The translations under genes were made by a program, and so were the position numbers. Below are positions 17,838 to 26,519 of a DNA stretch of 64,000 bases, piece after piece. Numbering within the stretch: the first letter of the stretch is position 1; each line of letters opens with the position of its first letter. The DNA comes from Iodobacter fluviatilis (GTDB lineage: Bacteria > Pseudomonadota > Gammaproteobacteria > Burkholderiales > Chitinibacteraceae), in the NCBI RefSeq assembly GCF_900451195.1, contig NZ_UGHR01000001.1, positions 248,001-312,000 on the forward strand, written 5' to 3'. The notes under the pieces were generated by a model, which searched no databases, had not been told where the DNA came from, and saw nothing but the letters and a program-made list of their open reading frames with translations.

Positions 17838-17946
17838 GAGATTCCCTTTATTTAAGATAAACAGACGGGCTCAGTGCCTCGGCGAGGCAGTGCAGCTTTA
17901 ATATAGCACGCCCTGTGTGTTTTTCGTGTCAGATTAGGTTCAGCTT

Positions 17947-18777
17947 ATGGTTGCCATTACATCAGAACAAGCCGTTGGGCATTATGAGAATTTCCCTGTG
18001 GCTTCTTTGGTTTTGCCCCGCAAATATCGTAAGGCTGTTGCGGCTGTTTATCACTTTGCCCGTCATGCCGATGATTTGGCCGATGAGGGCGATGCCACAC
18101 CAGAAGAGCGCATCCGTGCGCTGGGGCAGTGCCGTGCCGAATTAGATTTAATTGCTGCGGGAAAAACACCCGTGACGCCGCGCTATCAGGCGCTGGCGAT
18201 TGCCACGCACCAGTACCAAATCCCTGTTCAGCTTTATCACGATCTGCTGGATGCGTTTACACAAGACGTAACCAAGCATCGCTTTGCCGATTTTGGCGAG
18301 CTGATGTATTACTGCCGCCGCTCGGCTAATCCGGTCGGGCGTATTCTGCTGTACATTTTTGACCTAGCTACGCCGAGAAATCTGGCTTTATCAGACGGTA
18401 TTTGCAGCGCCTTACAGCTGATTAATTTTTGGCAAGATGCTGAAAAAGACTGGGCCAATGGGCGTGTATATTTTCCACAAGCCGATTTAGAGCGCTTTGG
18501 GGTGAGCGAAGCGCAAATTGCGGTAGGTGAAGTGGATGCAAACTGGCGGCGCTTAATGGCGTTTCAGGTGCGGCGCAGCCAAAAAATGCTGCACGCTGGC
18601 GCGCCGTTGGGAAAGATTTTACCTGGCCGGATCGGGCTGGAGATCCGTCTGACTATCCTAGGGGGGGATGCGATTTTAGAGAAATTAAAATTACAGCCCG
18701 ATGTTTTCCGCCATCGCCCTGTTTTAGTCTGGCAAGACTGGCCACGCTTGCTGTGGCGGGCGATTCGGGCGAAGTAA
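17947..18777 (+). CDS. hpnC: Squalene synthase HpnC (hopanoid pathway)
   Basis: A 276-residue prenyl synthase. The aspartate-rich motif DDLAD is at residues 42-46 (FARHADDLADEGD), and the second motif NFWQDAEKDWANGRVYFP is complete, so it should be active. HpnC acts with HpnD and HpnE to make squalene from farnesyl diphosphate. Neither hpnD, hpnE nor a squalene-hopene cyclase gene is adjacent, so the pathway must be encoded elsewhere or this gene is an orphan. Start ATG 17947 matches the family N-terminus. The gene is convergent with the HD-GYP gene. Confidence 0.85.
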   Translation: MVAITSEQAVGHYENFPVASLVLPRKYRKAVAAVYHFARHADDLADEGDATPEERIRALGQCRAELDLIAAGKTPVTPRYQALAIATHQYQIPVQLYHDLLDAFTQDVTKHRFADFGELMYYCRRSANPVGRILLYIFDLATPRNLALSDGICSALQLINFWQDAEKDWANGRVYFPQADLERFGVSEAQIAVGEVDANWRRLMAFQVRRSQKMLHAGAPLGKILPGRIGLEIRLTILGGDAILEKLKLQPDVFRHRPVLVWQDWPRLLWRAIRAK

Positions 18778-18826
18778 GGGTGTTGATCAAAGCGCGTGAC
18801 TTGCATGCTGTACTGATATTTCTCTC

Positions 18827-20086
18827 TTATTGCATTTCAAAATGCTGACGGATGCGCTCTTTAAGTAAATCATGCGCATCGGCCTCGCTGATATTCGCCA
18901 GTTTCTGAAAAATATCCGCTGCAAGCGGGCGAAAAACGTCCATCACGCCGGGGTCAAAGTGGCTGGCCCTGCCTTTTTCTAGGATATCCATCGCGTCATC
19001 AAAACCCATGGGTTCTTTGTAAGGCCGTTTAGAGCACAGGGCGTCAAATACATCGGCTACGGCAAAAATACGGGCGGAAAGCGGGATTTCTTCGCCTTGA
19101 AGTTGACGCGGATAACCAGAGCCATCCCATTTTTCATGGTGGGCTGCAACCACTTCATGCGCGCCATCCAGCCAGCCCATGCCTTTTACAATTTGCTCGC
19201 CCTGGCTGACATGCGTGCGCATAATGACCAGCTCGGCCTCATCCAGCTTGCCCGGTTTTAATAAGATGGCGTCGGGGATGCCGATTTTGCCCACATCATG
19301 TAAAAAACTGCCAGCAATCAAGCCCTGCATTTCCCTGCCTGATGGCACTGATTTCATCCGTTCGGCAATAAAGGCGGCGATCCAAGCGACGCGGTAATTA
19401 TGTGCGCCAGTATCAGAATCCCGCTTGGCAATGGCCCGGCCCAGTGCTTCCATCATGGAAATATGCGAATCGAGCACTTCGCGGGCTTTGCGCTCGTTAT
19501 CGGTAGAAAGATGCACCACAACCGGGTAAAGCGCTGCGCCACAGAGGAGCGCCGCAAGACAAACCATCAACGCAACGGTCAGCGAGGATGAGAGTATCTG
19601 CCGGTGTTGCCACGCGGGCACGACCCTCACTCCTTCAAAATAGCCTGTGATCGTGTTGTCTGAGCCACGCAGCGGCACAAAAACTCTTAAAACCCAGCGG
19701 GTACCAGGCAATTTTAAGCTTTCATATGAAGCTTGGGTGTAGCCGGGCCGGCCATGTGCAGTCAGATAAAAATCGACGGCCTCACCTTCGCTGGTTAAGG
19801 ATTCAGCCAGTTTTTGCCCGGCAGCGTTATATATCTCGGCAATATCAAATAAGCCGCCGGAAATAGTCTGTGCGGCGCTTTTAGCATGCTCTACCGTATT
19901 GGGGCCGCTTAAATTAACAGCATCGTAGTGGTGAAGTAAGCGGCCCGATTCTTCAATGGCCAGCGCTACGATTCCCTCCTCGGTGTTTTCTTTTTCTACA
20001 TACCACGCCACAGGGCTGGCTAAAGAGGCGAGCGCAATACTGACAGTGGCAATCCGAATCGCAGTACGCTTTTTGAAGGCTTTCAT
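18827..20086 (-). CDS. Membrane HD-GYP domain phosphodiesterase
   Basis: A 419-residue protein. One N-terminal membrane helix and a second at about residues 170-195 bracket a periplasmic sensor region. The C-terminal HD-GYP domain is complete: HDVGKIGIP (HD), HHEKWDGSGYPRQLQGEEIP (GYP) and ARIFAVADVFDALCSKRPYK. It should hydrolyse cyclic di-GMP. The frame also opens two codons earlier at a TTG, but the ATG at 20086 is taken as start. It is divergent from the nuclease gene and convergent with hpnC. Confidence 0.88.
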   Translation of the reverse strand: MKAFKKRTAIRIATVSIALASLASPVAWYVEKENTEEGIVALAIEESGRLLHHYDAVNLSGPNTVEHAKSAAQTISGGLFDIAEIYNAAGQKLAESLTSEGEAVDFYLTAHGRPGYTQASYESLKLPGTRWVLRVFVPLRGSDNTITGYFEGVRVVPAWQHRQILSSSLTVALMVCLAALLCGAALYPVVVHLSTDNERKAREVLDSHISMMEALGRAIAKRDSDTGAHNYRVAWIAAFIAERMKSVPSGREMQGLIAGSFLHDVGKIGIPDAILLKPGKLDEAELVIMRTHVSQGEQIVKGMGWLDGAHEVVAAHHEKWDGSGYPRQLQGEEIPLSARIFAVADVFDALCSKRPYKEPMGFDDAMDILEKGRASHFDPGVMDVFRPLAADIFQKLANISEADAHDLLKERIRQHFEMQ

Positions 20087-20296
20087 GTGCAAATTGCCAC
20101 TTTATCTAAAATGACGAGTAGGAGACCGGCAAGGCGGAGGCATGTTTATCCCCTGACTTGCTGATTGCCATGCAAGGTTTTGTGTCAGCTCAATGTATAT
20201 CTTAGTAGGCAATGACTTGGAAGCAATAGTCAGCCTTGCCGTACTGGTGTGTTTTATCTGATCGCTCAGATTGAAAGCCTGGGTAAAGGAGGGGGT

Positions 20297-20800
20297 ATGT
20301 GGCGTGGATGTTTACTGATTTTCTTACTCAGTGCCTGTAGGGCTGAACCAGTGCCAGTTGCTTTGATATCAGGCATGGTTATTAAGGTGAGTGACGGTGA
20401 TTCGCTGTTGATGCGTGATGATCAAAACCAAGAGCATCAGCTGCGCTTAGCTTTTATTGATGCGCCAGAATACAGCCAGCCTTTTGGCAGTGAGGCAAGG
20501 CGTAATCTGGATCGTCTGATTTATCGCCAGCGGGTTCAGGCGCAGGTAGTAGATACCGATCGCTATCAGCGCAGCGTGGTGGTTTTGCATCTGGGAAATG
20601 CAGATATTAATAGCGAGCAAATCAAGGCGGGTTTTGCCTGGCACTACCAGCACTTTGCTAGGGGTAAGCAAAGCACTGCTGATTATGAGTACTACCAACG
20701 CTTAGAGCAGCAGGCAAGGCAGGCTAGAATTGGGCTTTGGCAAGACGCTCGGCCCGTGCCGCCTTGGGATGATCGCAAGGCTCACAGAGTCGCTAATTAG
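20297..20800 (+). CDS. Thermonuclease (SNase) family lipoprotein
   Basis: A 167-residue staphylococcal-nuclease-like protein. With start ATG 20297, preceded by AAGGAGGGGG, the N-terminus MWRGCLLIFLLSACRAEP has a lipobox, LSAC14, indicating a lipoprotein. SNase motifs follow: GDSLLMRDD, RLAFIDAPEYSQPFGSEA (Arg and Glu) and DRYQRSV (second Arg). The C-terminal YYQRLEQQARQARIGLW also fits. It should cut nucleic acid outside the cytoplasm. The longer frame from 20249 has no ribosome site. Confidence 0.85.
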   Translation: MWRGCLLIFLLSACRAEPVPVALISGMVIKVSDGDSLLMRDDQNQEHQLRLAFIDAPEYSQPFGSEARRNLDRLIYRQRVQAQVVDTDRYQRSVVVLHLGNADINSEQIKAGFAWHYQHFARGKQSTADYEYYQRLEQQARQARIGLWQDARPVPPWDDRKAHRVAN

Positions 20801-20808
20801 CAATAATG

Positions 20809-20870
20809 CAGGAGTGGCTTTAGCCGCGAAAGCTCCGCTGGTTGAAAGCCATTCGCATAAAGGCACTCCT
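20809..20870. repeat. Intergenic inverted repeat GCAGGAGTG/CACTCCTGC
   Basis: Between the nuclease gene and lysA the sequence GCAGGAGTGGCTTTAGCCGCGAAAG recurs in opposite orientation as CACTCCTGC about 45 bp on. The stem is 9 bp with a long loop and no T-run. It is probably a repeat element or weak bidirectional terminator between the convergent genes. Confidence 0.45.
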
Positions 20871-20902
20871 GCTAAAAACATCAAAACACACTGGATTTAC
20901 GC

Positions 20903-22135
20903 TTACATCTCTAGCGCAATCAATTCCTGCACCGTCTGGCGCCGGCGTATCTGAGTGATCTGATCCCCATCAACCAGCACTTCAGGAATGAGCGGGCGCG
21001 AATTGTAATTGGACGACATGCTGGCGCCGTATGCGCCAGTGTCGTGAAACACCAGTAAATCGCCGATTTCGCAATGGGGTAAATCCTGAGTGGTGACTTC
21101 TCCGCCTTCAATCTGGGTAAATACATCACCTGATTCGCATAAAGGCCCAGCTACAACAGTGGGGCGGAGTGCGCCACCGCGTGGTGTGCCATCAGGCGCA
21201 TAGCTGCTGATACGGTGATAGCTGCCATACATCGCTGGGCGGGCCAGATCATTAAAACCGGCATCAACCAGAGCAAAAAAGTTATTGCCTACTTGTTTTT
21301 GTGCGCGTAGCTCAGAAATCAAGCAGCCCGACTGCGCGACTAAAAAGCGGCCGGGTTCGATTTCCATGCTGATCTTGTGGCCCAAATGGGCTTCAATTTC
21401 CTGACGAGCCTTATCCCAAATCTGGAAGTAGTGATCGGTATCGACGATTGCTTCACCAGCTTGGTAAGGAATCGATAGGCCGCCGCCGATAGAGATTGCG
21501 GATAAGTCCTGAGCGCAGGTTTTGACTTGGGCAATCATTGCATCGCAAACACTTTGCAAATGATCGTAATCGACGCCCGAGCCAATATGCATATGCAGGC
21601 CGATCAGCTTGAGCTGGTATTGGGCGATGATTGCTAGGCTGGTCGCAAGATGCTCAAACCAAATACCGTGCTTACTTTGCTCGCCACCGGTATTGGTTTT
21701 ACGGCTGTGGCCGTGGCCAAAGCCGGGGTTGATACGTAGCCAAACCGGATGCCCAGCATGCGCTTGCCCTAGTTGTTCCAGCATTTGCGGCGAGCCACAG
21801 TTCACTGGGATATTCAGCTCCACCACGCGTGCCAGTGCTTTTTTGTCTAATAGATCGGCCGTAAAAACAATTGGCGCATGCTGGGCCGTGCTATCTGGCA
21901 CAAAGCCTGCTGCCAGTGCGCGCTCGACTTCGCCTAGCGAAACCGAATCCACCAAAACGCCTTCTTCACGCATCAGTTTAAGTAAATGGATATTACTGGA
22001 GGCTTTTTGCGCAAAGCGAATCACATCAAATTGGCGTAGACGAGCAATTTGCGCCCGAATAGTGCCCGCATCATAGGCCCAGCAGGGGGTAGAAAATTGG
22101 TCGGCAATCCGGGCGATCTGGCTATTTGATATCAT
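20903..22135 (-). CDS. lysA: Diaminopimelate decarboxylase
   Basis: A 410-residue fold-type III PLP enzyme that makes lysine from meso-diaminopimelate. Lys44 in FAQKASSN is the likely cofactor lysine, HMHIGSG carries the conserved His, and EPGRFLVAQSG and SGDVF motifs follow. It differs from common LysA in having AQKASSN in place of AVKANSN, so a related ornithine/arginine-type decarboxylase is a weaker alternative. It normally follows lptM; here an AsnC-type regulator gene lies between them. The regulator is divergent from lysA and may control it. Confidence 0.82.
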   Translation of the reverse strand: MISNSQIARIADQFSTPCWAYDAGTIRAQIARLRQFDVIRFAQKASSNIHLLKLMREEGVLVDSVSLGEVERALAAGFVPDSTAQHAPIVFTADLLDKKALARVVELNIPVNCGSPQMLEQLGQAHAGHPVWLRINPGFGHGHSRKTNTGGEQSKHGIWFEHLATSLAIIAQYQLKLIGLHMHIGSGVDYDHLQSVCDAMIAQVKTCAQDLSAISIGGGLSIPYQAGEAIVDTDHYFQIWDKARQEIEAHLGHKISMEIEPGRFLVAQSGCLISELRAQKQVGNNFFALVDAGFNDLARPAMYGSYHRISSYAPDGTPRGGALRPTVVAGPLCESGDVFTQIEGGEVTTQDLPHCEIGDLLVFHDTGAYGASMSSNYNSRPLIPEVLVDGDQITQIRRRQTVQELIALEM

Positions 22136-22257
22136 GGCTTGGCGCAGTTAAGTAGATATAATGGACTTATAATTTAGCAAGGTATTCGTTTGGAATACAG
22201 GGCATTTCATAAGTAAATGCCAGATTCACCCTGTGTATCACTGGAAATAAGCCGAGT

Positions 22258-22704
22258 ATGCCTATGAATCCGAAAATAGATGTTTTTGACCAGAAAATTC
22301 TGCAAATCTTGCAAACCGATGCGCGCATATCGCATGCAGAAATTGGCCGGCAAGTACATCTTAGCCAGCCTGCTGTTTCGGAGCGCATTAAAAGGCTGGA
22401 GAGCAGTAATGTGATTCGTGGCTATCGGGCGGATATTAACCCCAAGGCCTTGGGCTATCAGATTACCGCGATGATTAGATTATCTACCCAGCAAGGCAGG
22501 CCCTATGCGCAATTTGTGGCAGATTGCCCGGAGATTATCGATTGCTATACGGTGACGGGTGAGGATGGCGCAGTGATGCGGGTGCTGGCCATGGATGTAG
22601 AGCACTTGCAGCGCATTATTAATGAGCTGAATGTATTTGGCTCAACCTCCACCGCGATTGTTTTAACCACCCATGTGCTGGGGAAAACGATTTCTATCAT
22701 GTAG
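22258..22704 (+). CDS. Lrp/AsnC family transcriptional regulator
   Basis: A 148-residue Lrp-type regulator of normal length. The N-terminal helix-turn-helix is DARISHAEIGRQVHLSQPAV, followed by the RAM ligand-binding domain with YTVTGEDGAVMRVLAMDVEHL. Lrp/AsnC proteins sense amino acids. Divergent placement next to lysA (122 bp between starts) suggests it regulates lysA, possibly in response to lysine, but this is inference. The start is given at 22258; a second ATG two codons later (22264) is equally possible. Confidence 0.88.
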   Translation: MPMNPKIDVFDQKILQILQTDARISHAEIGRQVHLSQPAVSERIKRLESSNVIRGYRADINPKALGYQITAMIRLSTQQGRPYAQFVADCPEIIDCYTVTGEDGAVMRVLAMDVEHLQRIINELNVFGSTSTAIVLTTHVLGKTISIM

Positions 22705-22791
22705 GGTGGGCACAGCGTTTTATCGTGCCCACAGGATGTTGCTCATTTAACGCTCTTACTTATCACGCTGCCACTTAAAGCTGCGGGAACA

Positions 22792-22850
22792 AAGTCTCGA
22801 ACCACAGAGAACACCGCGTTTCTCAGAGGAGGAAAATAGTTTTCTCTGTG
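22792..22850. repeat. CCACAGAG/CTCTGTGG intergenic palindrome, copy 3
   Basis: Arms CCACAGAGAA and TTTTCTCTGTGG with about 35 bp between. It lies between the regulator gene and lptM. Same family as 2556-2612 and 16066-16195. Confidence 0.55.
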
Positions 22851-22927
22851 GCCTCTTTTTTCTCACTGGCAAACAGAAGTATCTTTAGAAACGCTTGGGT
22901 TCGCGGGCTCAAAATGGCCAGCCAAGC

Positions 22928-23056
22928 TTATTTGTTGGATGCAGCTGGTGCACTGGCCGTGGTGCTGGCTGGCTTTTCAGGCAGGTAGAGGCCCCCTTTA
23001 AAACCGCAGGCTGTAAGAGTGGTAATGGTCAAGAGTAATAACAGCGCACGTATCAT
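22928..23056 (-). CDS. lptM: LPS translocon maturation lipoprotein LptM
   Basis: A 42-residue lipoprotein too short for most gene callers. It reads MIRALLLLLTITTLTACGFK and then GGLYLPEKP. The lipobox TAC and the GFKGGLYLP segment are the LptM (YifL) signature; LptM supports disulfide maturation of LptD. The Ala/Ser/Pro tail is short. It is divergent from cyaY by 62 bp, the arrangement known in proteobacteria with lptM-lysA on one side. Here lptM and lysA are separated by an Lrp/AsnC gene. Confidence 0.85.
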   Translation of the reverse strand: MIRALLLLLTITTLTACGFKGGLYLPEKPASTTASAPAASNK

Positions 23057-23118
23057 TTTGGCTACTGGTCAGTATTTAGTGGCAGAATCGCAATACTAAC
23101 ATGCAGGGAATAGATTGA

Positions 23119-23430
23119 ATGACCGAGTCCGAGTTTCTAGACCTCAGCGATAGCGTATTCGCAAAAATTGAAGCGGCACTGGATGATAGTGAGTTAGATG
23201 TAGATACCTTGCTTTCAGGCAATGTATTAGAAATCGAATTTGAAGATCGCAGCAAAATTATTGTAAATCGCCATTCCGCCAACCAAGAGCTATGGATTGC
23301 AGCCCGCTCTGGTGGTTATCACTATCGCTTGCTGGATGGTGTCTGGCAAAGCACCCGTGAAGCAGGTGAGTTTTTTGCCGATTTAAGCCAAGCCATCAGC
23401 GCCCATGCTCAGGAAAAGTTTCGCTTTTGA
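23119..23430 (+). CDS. cyaY: Frataxin-like iron donor protein CyaY
   Basis: A 103-residue frataxin homologue that regulates iron-sulfur cluster assembly with IscS. The acidic first helix (ALDDSELDVDTLLSGNVLEI) and the conserved NRHSANQELWIAARSGGYHY strand region are present. The length is typical. Its stop overlaps the next gene (TGATG). Confidence 0.93.
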   Translation: MTESEFLDLSDSVFAKIEAALDDSELDVDTLLSGNVLEIEFEDRSKIIVNRHSANQELWIAARSGGYHYRLLDGVWQSTREAGEFFADLSQAISAHAQEKFRF

Positions 23431-23840
23431 TGATTGAGCCAGCGTGGCTGTCGGGTTTGTTTGCTTCGGCTTTTTTATCTGCCACCTTATTGCCAGGTAA
23501 TTCTGAAGCGGCCCTCTTGGCCTATCTGCACTTTAATTCCCAAGGATTAATTCCTGCCTTGCTAGTGGTGACGGCCGGTAATACGCTGGGCGGCTTGCTC
23601 ACGGTATGGATGGGCCGCCGTCTGCCTGCCGCGCCCAAGGGAAAGGCTGTGGCTTGGGCAGAGCGGATTGGCCCTGTGAGTTTACTGCTGACCTGGCTGC
23701 CCGTGGTGGGTGATGTTTTATGTGGTGTGGCCGGCTGGTTGCGTTGGCCCTGGCGGCAGGTTGCGCTGTGGATGTTATTAGGTAAAGCCGCACGCTATCT
23801 GGTGTTGGCGGGTGCAGCAAGCTGGCTGATAGGAGCTTAA
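23430..23840 (+). CDS. YqaA-like (DedA/SNARE-associated family) small membrane protein
   Basis: A 136-residue inner-membrane protein with hydrophobic segments and the pattern LPGNSEAALLAYL, NTLGGLLTVWMGRRLP and WLPVVGDVLCGVAGWLR of the YqaA subgroup of the DedA family. These proteins are linked to lipid carrier handling, but the role of YqaA itself is not established. Start ATG at 23430 overlaps the cyaY stop; an upstream TTG at 23427 is less likely. It is followed directly by the BepA-like gene. Confidence 0.8.
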   Translation: MIEPAWLSGLFASAFLSATLLPGNSEAALLAYLHFNSQGLIPALLVVTAGNTLGGLLTVWMGRRLPAAPKGKAVAWAERIGPVSLLLTWLPVVGDVLCGVAGWLRWPWRQVALWMLLGKAARYLVLAGAASWLIGA

Positions 23841-23841
23841 T

Positions 23842-25278
23842 TTGTCCCGACGTTTATTGGCATTGATTCTGGCGGCAAGCCTGGTTTCTGCACCCCTGCA
23901 GGCCGATGTGCTGTTGCCCAATTTGGGTGAATCCTCGCAAGAAGGCTTAAGCTCTTTGCAGGAGCGGCAGATTGGCGAGTCGGCCATGCGTGAGTTGCGA
24001 CGCAGCGGCGCTATGAGCGAAGACCCAGAGCTGGTTGCTTATTTGCGCCAGCTTGGCGGGCGCTTACTGGATGCAAGTGGTGAAACCGAAACCAATTTTG
24101 TTTTCTTTCCCATGCTCGATCGCAGCATCAATGCCTTTGCTATTCCCGGCGGCCTTGTTGGCGTGCATACCGGCCTAATCGTGCTGGCTCAGCATGAATC
24201 GGAGCTGGCTTCTGTGCTCTCGCATGAAATTGCCCACGTCACCCAGCATCACTTTGCCCGTCTTTTGGAAGGGCAAAAAATGGCACCTTGGGTGACGTTA
24301 GCAGCTTTGGGCCTTGCTATTGTGGCTGCAAGTGCGGGTAAAGGCGATGTAGCGATGGCAGGCTTGATGGGCAGCCAAGCGTATATGATCCAGCGCCAGC
24401 TGGATTACACCTATATGTTTGAGCAAGAAGCCGACCGGCTTGGCATGCAGACCTTGCAAAAGGCGGGGTTTGATCAGGCGGCCATGCCCACCTTTTTTGA
24501 TCGCATGCAAAAAAACTCACGACTGGGCGAGGGGAATGCGCCCGAATTTTTACGCACCCACCCCGTGACTTATAAGCGAATCAGCGACGCGCAGGCCCGT
24601 TTAAAAGATAAGCCATACCAGCAGTTTAAAGATTCCTTAGATTTCTTATTTGTGCGCGAAAAAGCACGCTTCTTGCAGATGGATGAACAAGACGCGCTGA
24701 ATTACTATCGCAAAACACTGAGCGAAAAAAAATATGCTCATCTACCATCGCACCTCTATGGCCTGGCTTTGGCACAATTAGCGGCCTTTGATGCCGAGGG
24801 TGCATGGGCATCTTTGCAAAAGTCCAAACAAGCCTTAGGTAAAGCGCATTCTTCATTAGAATATTTGGCTGGTAGCATCCGCCTTGCACAAAAGCGCCCA
24901 AGCGACGCGCTGCAAATCTTTAAAGAGGCCAGCAAACGCTTCCCCGCCAGCCGCGCACTTGTTTATGGCGAAATTGACGCGCTGATTGCCAACCAGCAAT
25001 TGGGCGATGCCTTGGCCAGCGCCCAGTATGCCAGCGAGCTGTATCCTTCAGACGCATACCTCTGGCAGCGTATTTCCAAAATCCAAAATGCACGGGGTGA
25101 TGCGGTACGCCACCATCAGGCCCAAGCCGAGTACTACACCCGCCTTGGCGAATACACCGCAGCGATTGAGCAGCTGCAGCAGGCGCAAAATGCCGGTGCT
25201 GGTGATTTTTATCTTTTATCGGCGATTGAGGCGCGTTTAAAAGAACTGAAGCAGGCACAAATTCCTTTGGCTAAGTAA
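23842..25278 (+). CDS. BepA-like M48 metalloprotease/chaperone with TPR domain
   Basis: A 478-residue periplasmic protein with a signal peptide (to about residue 21). The zinc motif HEIAH is at residues 128-132, with the third ligand in FEQEADRLGMQ. The C-terminal half contains TPR-like helices. BepA (YfgC) assists or degrades LptD and supports outer-membrane assembly. The start codon is TTG at 23842, one base after the YqaA-like stop, so coupling is likely. lptM, which also acts on LptD, lies about 800 bp away. Confidence 0.87.
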   Translation: MSRRLLALILAASLVSAPLQADVLLPNLGESSQEGLSSLQERQIGESAMRELRRSGAMSEDPELVAYLRQLGGRLLDASGETETNFVFFPMLDRSINAFAIPGGLVGVHTGLIVLAQHESELASVLSHEIAHVTQHHFARLLEGQKMAPWVTLAALGLAIVAASAGKGDVAMAGLMGSQAYMIQRQLDYTYMFEQEADRLGMQTLQKAGFDQAAMPTFFDRMQKNSRLGEGNAPEFLRTHPVTYKRISDAQARLKDKPYQQFKDSLDFLFVREKARFLQMDEQDALNYYRKTLSEKKYAHLPSHLYGLALAQLAAFDAEGAWASLQKSKQALGKAHSSLEYLAGSIRLAQKRPSDALQIFKEASKRFPASRALVYGEIDALIANQQLGDALASAQYASELYPSDAYLWQRISKIQNARGDAVRHHQAQAEYYTRLGEYTAAIEQLQQAQNAGAGDFYLLSAIEARLKELKQAQIPLAK

Positions 25279-25336
25279 GGCCGTGCCTATTTTAACTGCC
25301 CTTATGCGCATCAAGTTAAGCTTTTGTTATGGAGTG

Positions 25337-25430
25337 AAGCCGTTTTTATAGGGTGAGCAACGACACCGTCGTTGCTCACCAAAGAACGGTGCGTAAGAAA
25401 AACGAATGCACACCCTATAAAAATCGGCTT
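25337..25430. repeat. Nested inverted repeat between convergent genes
   Basis: The outer arms AAGCCGTTTTTATAGGGTG (25337-25355) and CACCCTATAAAAATCGGCTT (25411-25430) match except for one extra base. Inside, GGTGAGCAACGAC and GTCGTTGCTCACC (25352-25380) form a perfect 13-bp hairpin. A T-run follows the right arm. It may terminate both bepA-like and DUF1841 transcripts, or be a MITE-like repeat. Confidence 0.7.
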
Positions 25431-25469
25431 TTTTGCTATGTTCTTGTCTTTAGTGATGCGTATAGCTGT

Positions 25470-25904
25470 CTATTTCAACTGCCCCACCTTAAAACGCAGT
25501 ATTTCTAAATACACTTCAGGGTCGGGCGGGGTGTTGTTTCTTTGGGCCTGCCACATCATTTCACCCAAACCATCCATCATGGCGTGCAGGGCGGTGTGTT
25601 CCAGCGATAATCTCTCGTAGAGCTGCTGATATAAGGCTTTTACGCCAGCAGGCTGATCGATCGAGATTTGCTCTTCAATCGCCAGATGCATACTGATATG
25701 CAAAAAAGGATTGGTTTCGCCATATTCGGGGGGCCAGTCTTTATCTAAGTATTCTTCAGATAGAATCGGCTGGTATTCGGGGTGATGCAGCAATATGCCC
25801 GCGATTATTTTTTCGATGTCGGCCAGCGGCGCATTCGCTTGATGTTTCTGCCATGCTTGAATAAAAAAGCGGCGGGCTTCATCGCGGGATGGGTTAAATA
25901 ACAT
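25470..25904 (-). CDS. DUF1841 family protein
   Basis: A 144-residue protein matching the DUF1841 family of beta- and gammaproteobacteria; the segment ETNPFLHISMHLAIEEQISI with its two His residues is the family signature. Function unknown. Cytoplasmic, no signal peptide. Start ATG 25904 is preferred; the frame extends to a TTG at 25928 that would overlap the divergent gpx gene. Conserved acidic and His residues could bind a metal, but that is not established. Confidence 0.8.
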   Translation of the reverse strand: MLFNPSRDEARRFFIQAWQKHQANAPLADIEKIIAGILLHHPEYQPILSEEYLDKDWPPEYGETNPFLHISMHLAIEEQISIDQPAGVKALYQQLYERLSLEHTALHAMMDGLGEMMWQAQRNNTPPDPEVYLEILRFKVGQLK

Positions 25905-25927
25905 ATTTTCTCTACTGAGGATAAACA

Positions 25928-26407
25928 ATGAGCAATATCGGTGATTTTAGCGTGCAAGGCATGGCCGGGGAAACGGTTGATTTGGCTCAGTATGCCGGTT
26001 CGGTGGTTTTGGTGGTGAATGTGGCGAGTCAATGTGGCTTTACGCCGCAGTATGAAGGTTTGCAAGCTCTTTATGAGCAATATAAAGACCGTGGTTTTGT
26101 GGTGCTGGGTTTTCCGTGTAATCAGTTTGGTGCACAGGAGCCGGGCAGTGAAGCGGAAATCCTGGATTTTTGCACCACTAAATTCAATGTGAGCTTTCCT
26201 CTGTTTGCCAAGGTGGATGTAAATGGAGAAAACGCAGCTCCGCTCTTTACGTGGCTAAAAAATGAAAAACCTGGTCTGTTGGGTATTGAGGCGGTTAAGT
26301 GGAATTTCAGTAAATTTTTACTGGATAAGCAAGGTAAGGTGGTAGATCGCTTTGCTCCGATGACAAAACCCGAAGAACTTAGTGCTGAGATTGAAAAGCT
26401 GCTGTAA
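25928..26407 (+). CDS. Glutathione peroxidase, cysteine type
   Basis: A 159-residue peroxidase. Cys36 in NVASQCGFTPQYEGL is the peroxidatic residue in place of selenocysteine. The FPCNQFGAQEPG motif holds the catalytic Gln, and the WNFSKFLLDKQG motif holds the catalytic Trp and Asn. It reduces hydroperoxides in the cytoplasm, probably using thioredoxin or glutathione. It is followed by carAB, whose own promoter lies after the stop. Confidence 0.92.
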   Translation: MSNIGDFSVQGMAGETVDLAQYAGSVVLVVNVASQCGFTPQYEGLQALYEQYKDRGFVVLGFPCNQFGAQEPGSEAEILDFCTTKFNVSFPLFAKVDVNGENAAPLFTWLKNEKPGLLGIEAVKWNFSKFLLDKQGKVVDRFAPMTKPEELSAEIEKLL

Positions 26408-26444
26408 GCATGGCGACTATTGCTAATAGCCATGCCTTATTACG

Positions 26445-26473
26445 TTGATGGATAAGGGCTTTTGCGGTACAAT
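26445..26473 (+). promoter_or_regulatory. Probable carAB promoter
   Basis: TTGATG (26445-26450), 17 bp, TACAAT (26468-26473): a good sigma-70 match 104 bp before the carA start. Confidence 0.65.
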
Positions 26474-26493
26474 GTGGCTCAATTTTGTGCGAG

Positions 26494-26519
26494 CGGGATA
26501 GCTGGGGCTATCCCGTTTT
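26494..26519 (+). promoter_or_regulatory. Hairpin in the carA leader, attenuator-like
   Basis: CGGGATAGC (26494-26502), loop TGGG, GCTATCCCG (26507-26515), then TTTT. It lies about 20-45 bases after the predicted promoter, within the carA leader. It could be a transcription attenuator or a 5' mRNA stabiliser. The T-run is short, so termination would be partial. Confidence 0.5.
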
